47,790 nucleotides of DNA from Albidovulum sp. (GTDB taxonomy: Bacteria > Pseudomonadota > Alphaproteobacteria > Rhodobacterales > Rhodobacteraceae), in the NCBI GenBank assembly GCA_030837785.1, contig JAUQYA010000087.1:1-47790 (forward strand). Reading direction: 5' to 3'. Below the pieces are notes generated by a model that worked only from the letters and a program-made list of their open reading frames with translations, was not told the origin of the DNA and made no database searches. Positions 24,679-33,915 of the stretch are shown one piece after another. The first letter of the stretch is position 1. Each line of letters begins with the position of its first letter. Both the position numbers and the translations under genes were made by a program.

Positions 24679-25401
24679 TCAACCCGTCTTGCCTGCGTCA
24701 ATCAGCGCAGCGAGGGCGTCGAGCATCGCATCGCCATCGGGTCGCGCCGCGATGATCCGGACCGTTGCCGGCAGGCCCAGGGCCGCAGCATCGGCCGCCC
24801 CGCTTATTGCGGCGATCCTGAGGGGTGCCTTGGCCGCCGCGAAGGCCCGGGCGGCGAGCCGTGCGGATCGCGGCGAGAAGAGCGGCAGGAGGATCGGCCG
24901 CGATGCCTGCATCAGGCGCAACGCCTCGGCGGTGGGAAGCAATTCCCTCTGATCGTAGATCGGGATTGAAACAGTCTCTATTCCAGCGGAACCGAGCGTT
25001 CCCGGCAGGTCGCCTGCGGCATGAACACCGCGCGGATGAAACACACGGCGAACCCCGCCCGCTTCGATCAGAAGCCGCGCGAGGCCGGTCCAGTCGCCCG
25101 GCCCCCTCCGCGTGGTGAACCCCGCCGCCCGCGCCGCCGCCTCGGTCCGCGTTCCCACGCACCAGGCGGTGGCGTGGCGGTCGCGGCTGAGGCGCGAAAA
25201 GGCCGCGACGGCGTTCTCCGAGGTAAAGACGATGTCCGGCGGGAGCTCGGCCGGCAGGTCGCCGGGAAGGAACGCGATCTCGGTGAGGGGAGAGAGAACC
25301 ACGGGCCAGTCGGCGCCGAACCGCGCCCGGAACAGTGCGGCAAAACGGCGGGACTGCGCCTCGGGCCGGGTCAGCAGCAGGGCGGGACGGGCAGGCTCCA
25401 T
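24679..25401 (-). CDS. hemD: uroporphyrinogen-III synthase HemD
   Basis: 240-residue protein with the two-lobed HemD pattern. It starts with LLLTRPEAQSRRFAALF, followed by DIVFTSENAVAAF, and in the second lobe LPLFSPRSARLAA. It closes hydroxymethylbilane into uroporphyrinogen III, the branch point to heme, chlorophyll and B12. HemD sequences diverge greatly, so the call also rests on the neighbours mic60 and hemY. GAGAGGG precedes the ATG. hemC, often upstream in relatives, is absent here: only 72 bases separate hemD from divergent tsaD. Confidence 0.85.
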   Translation of the reverse strand: MEPARPALLLTRPEAQSRRFAALFRARFGADWPVVLSPLTEIAFLPGDLPAELPPDIVFTSENAVAAFSRLSRDRHATAWCVGTRTEAAARAAGFTTRRGPGDWTGLARLLIEAGGVRRVFHPRGVHAAGDLPGTLGSAGIETVSIPIYDQRELLPTAEALRLMQASRPILLPLFSPRSARLAARAFAAAKAPLRIAAISGAADAAALGLPATVRIIAARPDGDAMLDALAALIDAGKTG

Positions 25402-25473
25402 GACCCTCTCGGGATTGTGCGGCGTGCGGGCCGGTGTTACCTGACCCGGAGTCCAGAGACAACCGGCGGCACG

Positions 25474-26571
25474 ATGACCGATGAAGCGATCACCCTGCTC
25501 GGACTCGAATCGAGTTGCGACGACACCGCCGCGGCGGTCGTCCGCCTGTCGGACGGGCGGGGCGCGATCCTGTCCTCGGTCGTCGCCGGTCAGGCGGACC
25601 TTCACGCGGCCTTCGGCGGTGTCGTACCGGAAATCGCGGCGCGCGCGCATGTCGAAAAGATCGACCTCTGCGTCGAGGAGGCGCTGGCGCGGGCCGGGCT
25701 TGGCTTGGGCGATCTGGATGGCATCGCGGTGACGGCCGGGCCGGGGCTGATCGGCGGCGTTCTGGCCGGGGTCATGTGCGCCAAGGGCATCGCTGCGGCG
25801 GCCGGGCTGCCGATTCTGGGCATCAACCACCTGGCCGGGCACGCTCTCACGCCGCGGCTGACCGACGATCTGGCGTTTCCCTATCTCATGCTTCTGGTCT
25901 CGGGCGGGCATTGCCAGTTCCTGATCGTGGAGGGCGCGGATCGTTTCCGCCGGCTCGGCGGTACCATCGACGACGCGCCGGGCGAAGCGTTTGACAAGAC
26001 GGCGAAGCTTCTCGGCCTGCCGCAGCCCGGCGGGCCCGCGGTCGAGGCGGAGGCGGCGCATGGCGATCCGGCACGGTTTGCCTTTCCCCGGCCGCTTCTC
26101 GACCGGCCGGGATGCGACCTGTCGTTCTCGGGGCTCAAGACTGCACTTCTCAGGGCACGCGACGGGATCGTGGCCGAAAAGGGCGGGCTGACCCGGACCG
26201 ACCGGGCCGACCTCTGTGCAGGCTTCCAGGCCGCAGTCGCGGAGGTTCTGGCCGAAAAGTCCCGCCGGGCGCTGGAGGAGTATCTTTCGCTTGCCCCTGC
26301 GGCGCCCGCCTTCGCAGTGGCGGGCGGGGTGGCGGCCAATGCCGCGATCCGTGAGCGACTCCGGTCGGTCTGCGCCAGGGCGGGCGTGCGCTTCGTCGCG
26401 CCACCACTGGCGCTTTGCACCGACAATGCCGCGATGATCGCCTGGGCGGGGATCGAACGGTTCCGCCTCGGGTTGATCGACGGGCTCGACCTTGTGGCGC
26501 GGCCGCGCTGGCCGCTCGACCTCGGGCAGCCGGCACTGATCGGCGGCGGCAAGAAGGGGGCCAAGGCATGA
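25474..26571 (+). CDS. tsaD: tRNA threonylcarbamoyladenosine transferase TsaD
   Basis: 365-residue ASKHA-fold protein that, with TsaB and TsaE, installs t6A37 in tRNAs reading ANN codons. Motifs: LGLESSCDDTAAA at the N-terminus, the metal-binding histidines in INHLAGHA, LVSGGHCQ, DDAPGEAFDK, and near the C-terminus VAGGVAANAAIRE and CTDNAAMIAW. The ATG at 25474 gives the family N-terminus; the open frame reaches back to 25021 only as a shadow over hemD. TsaE is encoded further right (37811). gpsA overlaps its stop by ATGA. Confidence 0.96.
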   Translation: MTDEAITLLGLESSCDDTAAAVVRLSDGRGAILSSVVAGQADLHAAFGGVVPEIAARAHVEKIDLCVEEALARAGLGLGDLDGIAVTAGPGLIGGVLAGVMCAKGIAAAAGLPILGINHLAGHALTPRLTDDLAFPYLMLLVSGGHCQFLIVEGADRFRRLGGTIDDAPGEAFDKTAKLLGLPQPGGPAVEAEAAHGDPARFAFPRPLLDRPGCDLSFSGLKTALLRARDGIVAEKGGLTRTDRADLCAGFQAAVAEVLAEKSRRALEEYLSLAPAAPAFAVAGGVAANAAIRERLRSVCARAGVRFVAPPLALCTDNAAMIAWAGIERFRLGLIDGLDLVARPRWPLDLGQPALIGGGKKGAKA

Positions 26572-27533
26572 AGGTCGCGGTTCTCGGCGCCGGCGCCTTC
26601 GGCACCGCGATGGCGGTGACGCTGGCGCGGACCGGGGGGCCCATCGGCCTCTGGACACGCGAGCCCGACCACGCCGAGGCGATGCGGCACGAACGCATGA
26701 ACGCCCGCCGGCTGCCCGGCGTGAACCTGCCTGAAACAGTGTCTGTTTCGGCTGAAGTTGCCGATTTTCTGGGGGCGTCGATCCTGCTCGTCGCGGTTCC
26801 GATGCAGCAGATGGCGGGGTTTCTTGCTTCTGTCGGCGCAGCGCTCGACGGCAGGACACTCGTCGCCTGCGCCAAGGGGATCGACCTCGTCACCGGGCGC
26901 GGGCCGACCGCCATCCTCGCTGAAGCCTGCCCCGGGGCGGTGCCGGCCGTTCTGACCGGGCCGAGCTTTGCCGGAGACATCGCCCGGGGCCTGCCCACGG
27001 CCCTGACGCTCGCCTGTACCGACGAGACGACGGGGGCCATGCTCCAGGACGCGCTGTCGACGCCGGCGCTGCGGCTTTACCGCACGACCGACGTTTTGGG
27101 CGCGGAGCTTGGCGGGGCGCTGAAGAACGTCATCGCCATCGCCGCGGGCGTCGTGATCGGCGCTGGCCTGGGCGACAGCGCGCGGGCCGCGCTGATGACC
27201 CGGGGCTTCGCCGAAATGAACCGGCTGTCGCAGGCACTGGGCGCGCGGGCCGAGACGCTTTCGGGCCTGTCCGGTCTTGGCGATCTGGTGCTGACATGCA
27301 CCTCGCTCCAGTCGCGGAACTTCCGTTTCGGCCACGCGCTGGGCGCGGGTGAGGATTTCGACCCCGCGATCACGGTCGAAGGCGCGGCCACGGCGAAGGC
27401 GGTGTCCAGCCTTGCCAAGGATCGTGGCATCGAGATGCCCGTGGCAACGATGGTTGCGGCGCTTGTCGATGGCAGGATTTCCGTCGAGGCGGCGATGGCC
27501 TCCCTGCTCTCCCGTCCGCTCAAGAAGGAATAG
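26568..27533 (+). CDS. gpsA: glycerol-3-phosphate dehydrogenase (NAD(P)+) GpsA
   Basis: 321-residue cytosolic enzyme that reduces dihydroxyacetone phosphate to sn-glycerol 3-phosphate for phospholipid synthesis. The Rossmann motif VLGAGAFGTAMA is at residues 5-16. The middle has AKGID and LTGPSFAGDIARG, and the catalytic lysine is in ELGGALKNVIAIAAG. SGLGDLVLTCTS and VEGAATAKAV follow. It overlaps tsaD by four bases, a pairing common in alphaproteobacteria. Confidence 0.96.
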   Translation: MKVAVLGAGAFGTAMAVTLARTGGPIGLWTREPDHAEAMRHERMNARRLPGVNLPETVSVSAEVADFLGASILLVAVPMQQMAGFLASVGAALDGRTLVACAKGIDLVTGRGPTAILAEACPGAVPAVLTGPSFAGDIARGLPTALTLACTDETTGAMLQDALSTPALRLYRTTDVLGAELGGALKNVIAIAAGVVIGAGLGDSARAALMTRGFAEMNRLSQALGARAETLSGLSGLGDLVLTCTSLQSRNFRFGHALGAGEDFDPAITVEGAATAKAVSSLAKDRGIEMPVATMVAALVDGRISVEAAMASLLSRPLKKE

Positions 27534-27536
27534 CCC

Positions 27537-27806
27537 ATGCTCTACGCCGTCATCTGCCGCGACAAGCCGGCGCATCTTCAAACCCGGCTCGACACCCGCG
27601 CGGCACATCTGGCCTATATCGAGGCGACCGGCATCGTGAAGATGGCCGGACCGTTCCTGGAAGGCGGGCAGATGTGCGGCTCGCTCGTCGTTCTGGACGC
27701 AGACAGCCTTGCGGCGGCAGAAGCCTGGGCGGCCGGCGACCCCTACAAGGCGGCCGGGCTGTTCGAAAGCGTGACCGTGACCGAATGGAAGAAGGTGATC
27801 GGCTGA
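27537..27806 (+). CDS. YciI-family protein
   Basis: 89-residue dimeric alpha/beta barrel protein of the YciI family (MLYAVICRDKP, HLAYIEATG, GPFLEGG, DPYKAAGLFESVTVTEWKKV). The function of these small proteins is mostly unknown. It starts 3 bases after gpsA and ends in the TGATG that starts the next gene, so it belongs to the tsaD-gpsA operon. Confidence 0.85.
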   Translation: MLYAVICRDKPAHLQTRLDTRAAHLAYIEATGIVKMAGPFLEGGQMCGSLVVLDADSLAAAEAWAAGDPYKAAGLFESVTVTEWKKVIG

Positions 27807-28219
27807 TGGCCCACTGGCTCTTCAAGTCCGAGCCCGACGCCTGGAGCTGGGATCAGCAGATGGCCAAGGGTCCGGCGGGCGAGGAATGGCACGGCGTGCG
27901 CAACTATCAGGCGCGCAACAACATGCGGGCGATGAAGGTGGGCGACCTCGGGTTCTTCTACCATTCCAACGTCGGCAAGGAGATCGTGGGCATCGTCGAG
28001 GTGTGTGCCGAAAGCCATCCCGACAGCACGACGGACGATCCGCGCTGGGATTGCGTGGACATCCGGGCGGTGCGGCCCCTGCCCCGGCCGGTCACGCTCG
28101 ACCAGGCCAAGGCGGACCCGCGGCTTGCCGGAATGGCGCTGGTGAAGAACACGCGGCTTTCGGTGCAGCCGGTGACCGCCGCGGAGTGGAAGATCGTCTG
28201 CGAGCTTGGCGGGTTGTAA
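27806..28219 (+). CDS. EVE-domain protein
   Basis: 137-residue EVE (PUA-like) domain protein, recognisable by HWLFKSEPDAWSWD, WHGVRNYQARNNMRAMKVGD, and FFYHSNVGKEIVGIVEV. EVE domains bind modified bases in nucleic acids, and the N-terminal FKSEP block is typical of the stand-alone bacterial form. It overlaps yciI by one base, making it the last gene of the tsaD operon. A role near tRNA modification would suit the context but is inference. Confidence 0.9.
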   Translation: MAHWLFKSEPDAWSWDQQMAKGPAGEEWHGVRNYQARNNMRAMKVGDLGFFYHSNVGKEIVGIVEVCAESHPDSTTDDPRWDCVDIRAVRPLPRPVTLDQAKADPRLAGMALVKNTRLSVQPVTAAEWKIVCELGGL

Positions 28220-28261
28220 CGCAACCCGGCCAATACGCCCCGGCGCCGAATCCGGCGGGGG

Positions 28262-28301
28262 CGGAAAAACAAAGGGTCCCGGCCGCCCGACCGGGACCCT
28301 T
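28262..28301 (-). terminator. intrinsic terminator, minus strand
   Basis: AAGGGTCCCGG (28272-28282) and CCGGGACCCTT (28291-28301) form a perfect 11-bp stem with an 8-base loop. On the minus strand it is followed by TTTGTTTTTCC. This is the best intrinsic terminator in the window. It lies 210 bases beyond the DUF2853 stop codon, so it ends either a long 3' UTR or a separate small RNA. The stem may also stop transcription from the EVE gene. Confidence 0.85.
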
Positions 28302-28403
28302 CGCCACCCCACGTGCTCCCTTCGCACCACACGTGAAACTGAAAAGGTCTCGGCCGTCCTGGCCTGTTGAGGTGAACCTAGGCGCAGTCGCGGATTCGCA
28401 CAA

Positions 28404-28423
28404 GTATTGTCTTTCGACAATAC
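28404..28423. promoter_or_regulatory. perfect palindrome, operator or promoter-linked
   Basis: GTATTGTC-TTTC-GACAATAC, a perfect 8+8 inverted repeat with a 4-base spacer, in an AT-rich patch of the 292-bp gap between the EVE and DUF2853 genes. A related half site (TTTGCGACAA) lies at 28441-28450. No protein-coding gene is visible in this gap. It may regulate a small minus-strand RNA ending at the terminator near 28270. Confidence 0.4.
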
Positions 28424-28511
28424 CGTTCAAAATCAATGCTTTGCGACAACTCCAGGTTAACCATCCGACCGGGCCGCCGGGCGTCCCCGCGAACCGGCCG
28501 GGGTCATGGCC

Positions 28512-28853
28512 TCACTTGTAGGCCGCTTCCTTGCCGAAATGCTTGACCAGCATGTAATAGACGACGGCGCGATACTTGTTGCGCTCGGACTTGCCATAGG
28601 TCTCGATCACCGAGTTGATCGCATCCATCAACTGGGGGCCATCCTTGAGGCCCAGCTTCTTGATCAGGAAGTTGTTCTTCACGGTCTCGAGTTCGGATGC
28701 CTGGCCCGCCGCAACAGTGGCCGAGTCCGCATCATAGATCGACGGCCCGCAGCCGATCGTGACCTTGGTCAGCAGCGCCAAGTCAGGGGTCATGCCGCAC
28801 TTGTTCTTCAGATCGTCGGCATATTTCGCGATCAACTCATCTCTCTTGCCCAT
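28512..28853 (-). CDS. DUF2853 family protein
   Basis: 113-residue small soluble protein matching the DUF2853 family as I recall it (MGKRDELIAKYADDLKNK, followed by LLTKVTIGCGPSIYDADSATV and SERNKYRAVVYYMLVKHFGKE). The function is unknown. It starts at ATG 28853 with GGAG about ten bases upstream. It is separated from the methyltransferase by 116 bases, so it probably has its own promoter. Confidence 0.82.
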   Translation of the reverse strand: MGKRDELIAKYADDLKNKCGMTPDLALLTKVTIGCGPSIYDADSATVAAGQASELETVKNNFLIKKLGLKDGPQLMDAINSVIETYGKSERNKYRAVVYYMLVKHFGKEAAYK

Positions 28854-28969
28854 AACTCACTCCAACTCCCGATTAATTTGCCCTTCATAGGCCGGCCAGT
28901 TCCTGAAGCCAGGGGAAAGATAGCGGTTTCGTCCCCGTAATGGCAAAGGGTTTCCCCGGGGTGCGGCGT

Positions 28970-29524
28970 TCAGCCCGGCAGCCGGATCATGTACTGGTTC
29001 GCCAGAAGCCTGAGCGTCGCCGACGAGCCCAGTTCCGCCATCAGGCCTTCGACAGCGCGGCGGACGGGGGCGCCGATCTCCACCTGCCAGTTGAAGTCGT
29101 CGCCCGCAATGATGCCGCCCGGCCGGACCTTGCGTCGCGCCAAGTCAAGATCCTGTCCCACGAAGGGTTCGTTGTGGTTGCCGTCGATGTAGACCCAGTC
29201 AAAATAGCCGTCGGGAAAACTCCCGAGCGCATCCTTCGACATGGCGCGGTGGATCTTCACCGCCGGGTTGGCCGCAAAACGCGCCTTCACCTCGCCATAC
29301 ATCTCCTCCATGCGGGTCTCGTTCTTCCGGCGACCAAATCCGGTGTTGCCGAACTCGGGCTGATAGAGCCAGGGGTCGATCAAGTGCAATTCCCGCGGCG
29401 CGGCAATCTCGAGGATGCGGTCGCTGAACTTGCCTTCCCAGACACCGATTTCGGCAGCGATACCGCCCTTCGGCATGTGGCCGAGAAGGCGGGCCCGGAC
29501 GTTTTCGCGTTTCGACGTTTCCAT
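28970..29524 (-). CDS. class I SAM-dependent methyltransferase
   Basis: 184-residue methyltransferase of the Methyltransf_24 type. Motif I is AAEIGVWEGKFSDRILE, the acidic residue after strand 2 is in LHLIDPW, and motif IV is DWVYIDGNHNEPFV. GGIIAGDDF follows. The substrate is unknown; relatives often act on small molecules or surface glycans. It starts 28 bases after ahcY, so removal of the product S-adenosylhomocysteine is co-transcribed. Confidence 0.82.
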   Translation of the reverse strand: METSKRENVRARLLGHMPKGGIAAEIGVWEGKFSDRILEIAAPRELHLIDPWLYQPEFGNTGFGRRKNETRMEEMYGEVKARFAANPAVKIHRAMSKDALGSFPDGYFDWVYIDGNHNEPFVGQDLDLARRKVRPGGIIAGDDFNWQVEIGAPVRRAVEGLMAELGSSATLRLLANQYMIRLPG

Positions 29525-29552
29525 GAGCCCGCCCCCGATCTTGCCGCGTTCC

Positions 29553-30956
<1,404 letters not shown>

Positions 30957-31018
30957 CCGCCGCACTCCTGAAAAATCGTGTTGGCGCCCCCATTACCATC
31001 GCGAGGCAATCCCGGCAA

Positions 31019-32095
31019 TCAATCCGACGCCGGGCCAGGCGCAGGCTCGACAATCCGCCCCCGCAGCGCGATTTGCACGACGCGGGGCGCCCGATCCAGG
31101 GCGATACCCAGACGAACCGCCAAGGCGAAGACCACAACCGGCGCCGCGAGGAAGAACAGGAGATAACTGCGATCGTCCGCTTCGCCGACGAGGCTGCGCC
31201 AGATCACCCAGAGAATGCCCAGCACAGGAACATGCATCAGATAGGCCAGATAGGCGTGGCGCCCGGCCCGATGCAGCTCGAGACCCGGGATGCGCGCAAG
31301 CAAGACCGCAGCGAAGGCGAGGATGAGGAACGACACGCCGGCGCGCCTGAGAAGGTTCGGCAGGTCCAGCTCGTGCAACAGCGGATTGCCCGTCTGCTTG
31401 AGGGCGGCAAAGCCGGCAACCGAGAGGAGATAGCCCAGCGACAGGGCCACCAGCGGCCGGGACAGGCCGGTGAGCGCGTAGCCCAGCCGCGCCGCCACGG
31501 CGCCGAAGAAGAGGAACTGAAGGATGCTCGCGCGGAAGACCAGCGGCTGAAGGGCATCGCCCGTTGCCGCAACAAGAACGGTCGCCGCCACCACCAGCGG
31601 AACCCGCTCGATCAGCGGCACGGACAGTCTCAGGGCAAGCGACGCAACGAAGAGGTCGCGAAGGAAGAAGAGCGAAAGGTTCGCCGTCGGCCCGGTGATT
31701 CCGGCCCAGGCGTTCGCCAGCGATGCCGCGGCAAGATCCAGGCCTTCGATCTTGTGCGCAATGACGCCGGTCAGCGGCTCCTTCATCACGGCGAGCAGGA
31801 TGTAGATCGCGCTCCAGGCCAGCATCGGCACGAGAACGCTGCGAAAGCGCCGCATCGCAAGACCGCCGATGGGCATCGTTTTCGCCCTCTGCCAGAGCAG
31901 GTAGCCGCTGATGAAGCTCAGAAGCGAAACGCTGACCCGGCCGAGGGTGTTTCCGAAGACCGCGCCGACAAGGGCATAGTCACCCGACGTGACCACCGAA
32001 GGCGAGGATACGCCCGGGTTCACATGGACCCACATCATCGCCGTGATGCAGAAGACCCTGAGGGTCTCGATCAGGCGGCTTTCCTCGGACGGCAT
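31019..32095 (-). CDS. acyltransferase-3 family membrane protein
   Basis: 358-residue integral membrane acyltransferase (family 3, OafA/OpgC-like). It has RLIETLRVFCITAMMWVHV at the N-terminus, about ten hydrophobic helices, and YLAYLMHVPVLGILWVIW near the end. Such enzymes acylate exopolysaccharide, O-antigen or periplasmic glucans. I chose ATG 32095, which puts the family motif at the usual distance from the start; GTG 32149 is a longer option with a weak ribosome-binding site. It sits where hvrB would be in Rhodobacter capsulatus. Confidence 0.82.
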   Translation of the reverse strand: MPSEESRLIETLRVFCITAMMWVHVNPGVSSPSVVTSGDYALVGAVFGNTLGRVSVSLLSFISGYLLWQRAKTMPIGGLAMRRFRSVLVPMLAWSAIYILLAVMKEPLTGVIAHKIEGLDLAAASLANAWAGITGPTANLSLFFLRDLFVASLALRLSVPLIERVPLVVAATVLVAATGDALQPLVFRASILQFLFFGAVAARLGYALTGLSRPLVALSLGYLLSVAGFAALKQTGNPLLHELDLPNLLRRAGVSFLILAFAAVLLARIPGLELHRAGRHAYLAYLMHVPVLGILWVIWRSLVGEADDRSYLLFFLAAPVVVFALAVRLGIALDRAPRVVQIALRGRIVEPAPGPASD

Positions 32096-32273
32096 CCCAA
32101 CCCGCAGTGACCTGGCCCCCGACAACAATGTCGTCGTTTTTTCCCGCACACGCCACCGTTTCCTGCGTACGGCGGACAGCGGGCCATCGACAATCGCAAT
32201 TCTCTCGTCCGCGCCGTTCCGCTATGGAGCGGAGGGGCTGCGGTCTGCAGCCGGTCAGTGACACGAGACGACG

Positions 32274-32876
32274 ATGGCGCCGAAACAGCAACGTGCCTGG
32301 CAAAGAATGCTCTCGGGCCGCAGGCTCGACCTTCTCGACCCGACCCCCGTCGACATCGAGATCGAGGACATTGCCCACGGTCTCGCCTTCGTCGCGCGAT
32401 GGAACGGGCAGACGCTTGGCGACTATCCTTATTCGGTGGCCGAGCATTCCCTGCTGGTGGAGGAGATCTTCACACGGGAAAATCCCGGCATCCCGGCGCG
32501 CTGGCGGCTGGCCGCGCTCTTGCACGACGCGCCCGAATACGTCATCGGCGACATGATCAGCCCGGTGAAGGCCGCGGTCGGACCGGGCTATGGGGCGCTT
32601 GACGAGAGACTGAGCGCGGCGGTCCACCTGCGTTTCGGTCTGCCAGCGCAACTGCCCGCCGCGATCAAGAAGACTATCAAGGCGGCAGACAAGGTTTCCG
32701 CCTGGCTGGAGGCCGTCCAGATCGCCGGCTTCACGCAGGACGAGGCTGACCGGTTCTTCGGGACGCCGGAGGTGACAATGGCAAGGGGCCTCGTCATCCG
32801 ACTGAGGCCCCCCGTCGAGGTACGCGCCGCCTTCATAGCGCGGCACGCCGCATTGATCGCCGAAGCCGCTGCCTAG
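32274..32876 (+). CDS. HD-domain phosphohydrolase, YfbR-like
   Basis: 200-residue HD-superfamily protein. The metal-binding residues are in YSVAEHSLLV, ALLHDAPEYVIGD and IKAADKVSAWLEA. Relatives hydrolyse nucleoside monophosphates, but the substrate here is not shown. The ribosome-binding site before ATG 32274 is weak. It is divergent from the acyltransferase and converges with hvrA so closely that the two stop codons overlap in the palindrome CTAG. Confidence 0.82.
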   Translation: MAPKQQRAWQRMLSGRRLDLLDPTPVDIEIEDIAHGLAFVARWNGQTLGDYPYSVAEHSLLVEEIFTRENPGIPARWRLAALLHDAPEYVIGDMISPVKAAVGPGYGALDERLSAAVHLRFGLPAQLPAAIKKTIKAADKVSAWLEAVQIAGFTQDEADRFFGTPEVTMARGLVIRLRPPVEVRAAFIARHAALIAEAAA

Positions 32877-33187
32877 ATCGCCAGATCGTCGAGCGACTTG
32901 CCGGCCTTGAGCGCCGCTTCGACCCAGCGCGGCTTGCGGCCACGGCCGGTCCAGGTTTCCGTCCTGTTGGCCGGATTGGCGTATTTCGGCTTTCCGGGCG
33001 CCAGCTTGCGGCTTTTCGCAACGCCAAGAAGTTCATTCAGCGAAAAGCCAAGCGATCGGGCCTTTTCTTCCAGTTCCGCGACCGCTTCCTTCTTCTTGCG
33101 TTCTTCAAAGCTTGCGATGCTTGCCGTGACCTGGCTCTGCAGGCTCTTGAGTTCTTTCAGAGAAAGTCTGTCGAGATCGACGGTCAA
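32873..33187 (-). CDS. hvrA: H-NS-family regulator HvrA
   Basis: 104-residue H-NS-like nucleoid protein. The N-terminal coiled-coil oligomerisation region is about residues 8-50 (LKELKSLQSQVTASIASFEERKKK). The C-terminal DNA-binding segment is TETWTGRGRKPRWVEAAL with the core TWTGRGR. In Rhodobacter HvrA (Spb) tunes photosynthesis and nitrogen genes and lies next to regA, as here. The order regA then hvrA and the lack of a strong terminator suggest partial co-transcription. Confidence 0.9.
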   Translation of the reverse strand: MTVDLDRLSLKELKSLQSQVTASIASFEERKKKEAVAELEEKARSLGFSLNELLGVAKSRKLAPGKPKYANPANRTETWTGRGRKPRWVEAALKAGKSLDDLAI

Positions 33188-33244
33188 GGTTTTCGTCCCC
33201 GTTGTTGGTGAGCTTTAGTAAGGGAGGAATAATGGATATCGGTT

Positions 33245-33272
33245 CCGGGAATCAAGCGCGGCGTGATTCCGG
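33245..33272 (-). terminator. stem-loop between regA and hvrA
   Basis: GGAATCA (33248-33254) pairs with TGATTCC (33264-33270), and outer CCG/CGG can extend it past one bulged base. It lies 27 bases after the regA stop. Without a T-run it may be an attenuator or stabiliser, not a full stop. Low certainty. Confidence 0.35.
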
Positions 33273-33298
33273 TGCTTTGTCGGCGACGGTATGAGGCG

Positions 33299-33853
33299 TT
33301 ATTTCGGGCTGCGCTTGGCAAGAATTCGCTGAAGGGTGCGTCGGTGCATGGAAAGCCGGCGCGCGGTTTCGGAAATGTTCCGGTCGCACTGCTCGTAAAC
33401 CCGCTGGATATGTTCCCAGCGCACACGATCTGCCGACATCGGGTTTTCCGGCGGCGGCGGCAGCGCATCCCCCTTCGCCAGGAGCGCATTCGTGATGTCG
33501 TCGGCGTCGGCGGGTTTTGCCAAATAGTCGATGGCGCCGATCTTCACGGCGGCCACCGCGGTGGCAATCGCGCCATAGCCCGTCAACACCACGATGCGGC
33601 AATCGGGCCGCCGGTCGCGCAGAACCTCGACCACGTCGAGTCCGTTGCCGTCACCCAGTCGAAGGTCAACGACGGCATAGGCCGGCGGACGCGATTGCGC
33701 AGCAGTCCGGCCTGCCGCGACGCTTTCGGCCGTCTCGGGCCTGAACCCGCGCTTTTCCATCGCGCGTGCGAGACGATGAACGAAGGGTCCATCGTCGTCG
33801 ACCAACAGCAGTGTGCGGTCGGGTCCGAGTTCGGCAAACGCGTCTTCGGCCAT
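33299..33853 (-). CDS. regA: redox response regulator RegA (PrrA/ActR)
   Basis: 184-residue response regulator, the exact size of RegA. The receiver domain covers about residues 10-130 with the phosphorylated aspartate at Asp63 in VVDLRLGDGNGLDVV and the conserved lysine in DYLAKPADADD. A proline linker follows. The C-terminal Fis-type helix-turn-helix is NISETARRLSMHRRTLQRILAKR. The ATG at 33853 gives the standard N-terminus. It lies downstream of senC on the minus strand and is paired with the kinase gene regB. It controls photosynthesis, carbon and nitrogen fixation and respiration genes in relatives. Confidence 0.96.
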   Translation of the reverse strand: MAEDAFAELGPDRTLLLVDDDGPFVHRLARAMEKRGFRPETAESVAAGRTAAQSRPPAYAVVDLRLGDGNGLDVVEVLRDRRPDCRIVVLTGYGAIATAVAAVKIGAIDYLAKPADADDITNALLAKGDALPPPPENPMSADRVRWEHIQRVYEQCDRNISETARRLSMHRRTLQRILAKRSPK

Positions 33854-33915
33854 GAGCCCTTCCCTTGGCGTGGCGTGTCCCAAGGTTCTAGGCCGTCAGG
33901 CGGCGATGGTCAATT

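Noticed and set aside
30957..31018. SAH or SAM/SAH riboswitch upstream of ahcY
   Set aside because: The 62-bp gap is too short and I could not find the conserved core of either class.
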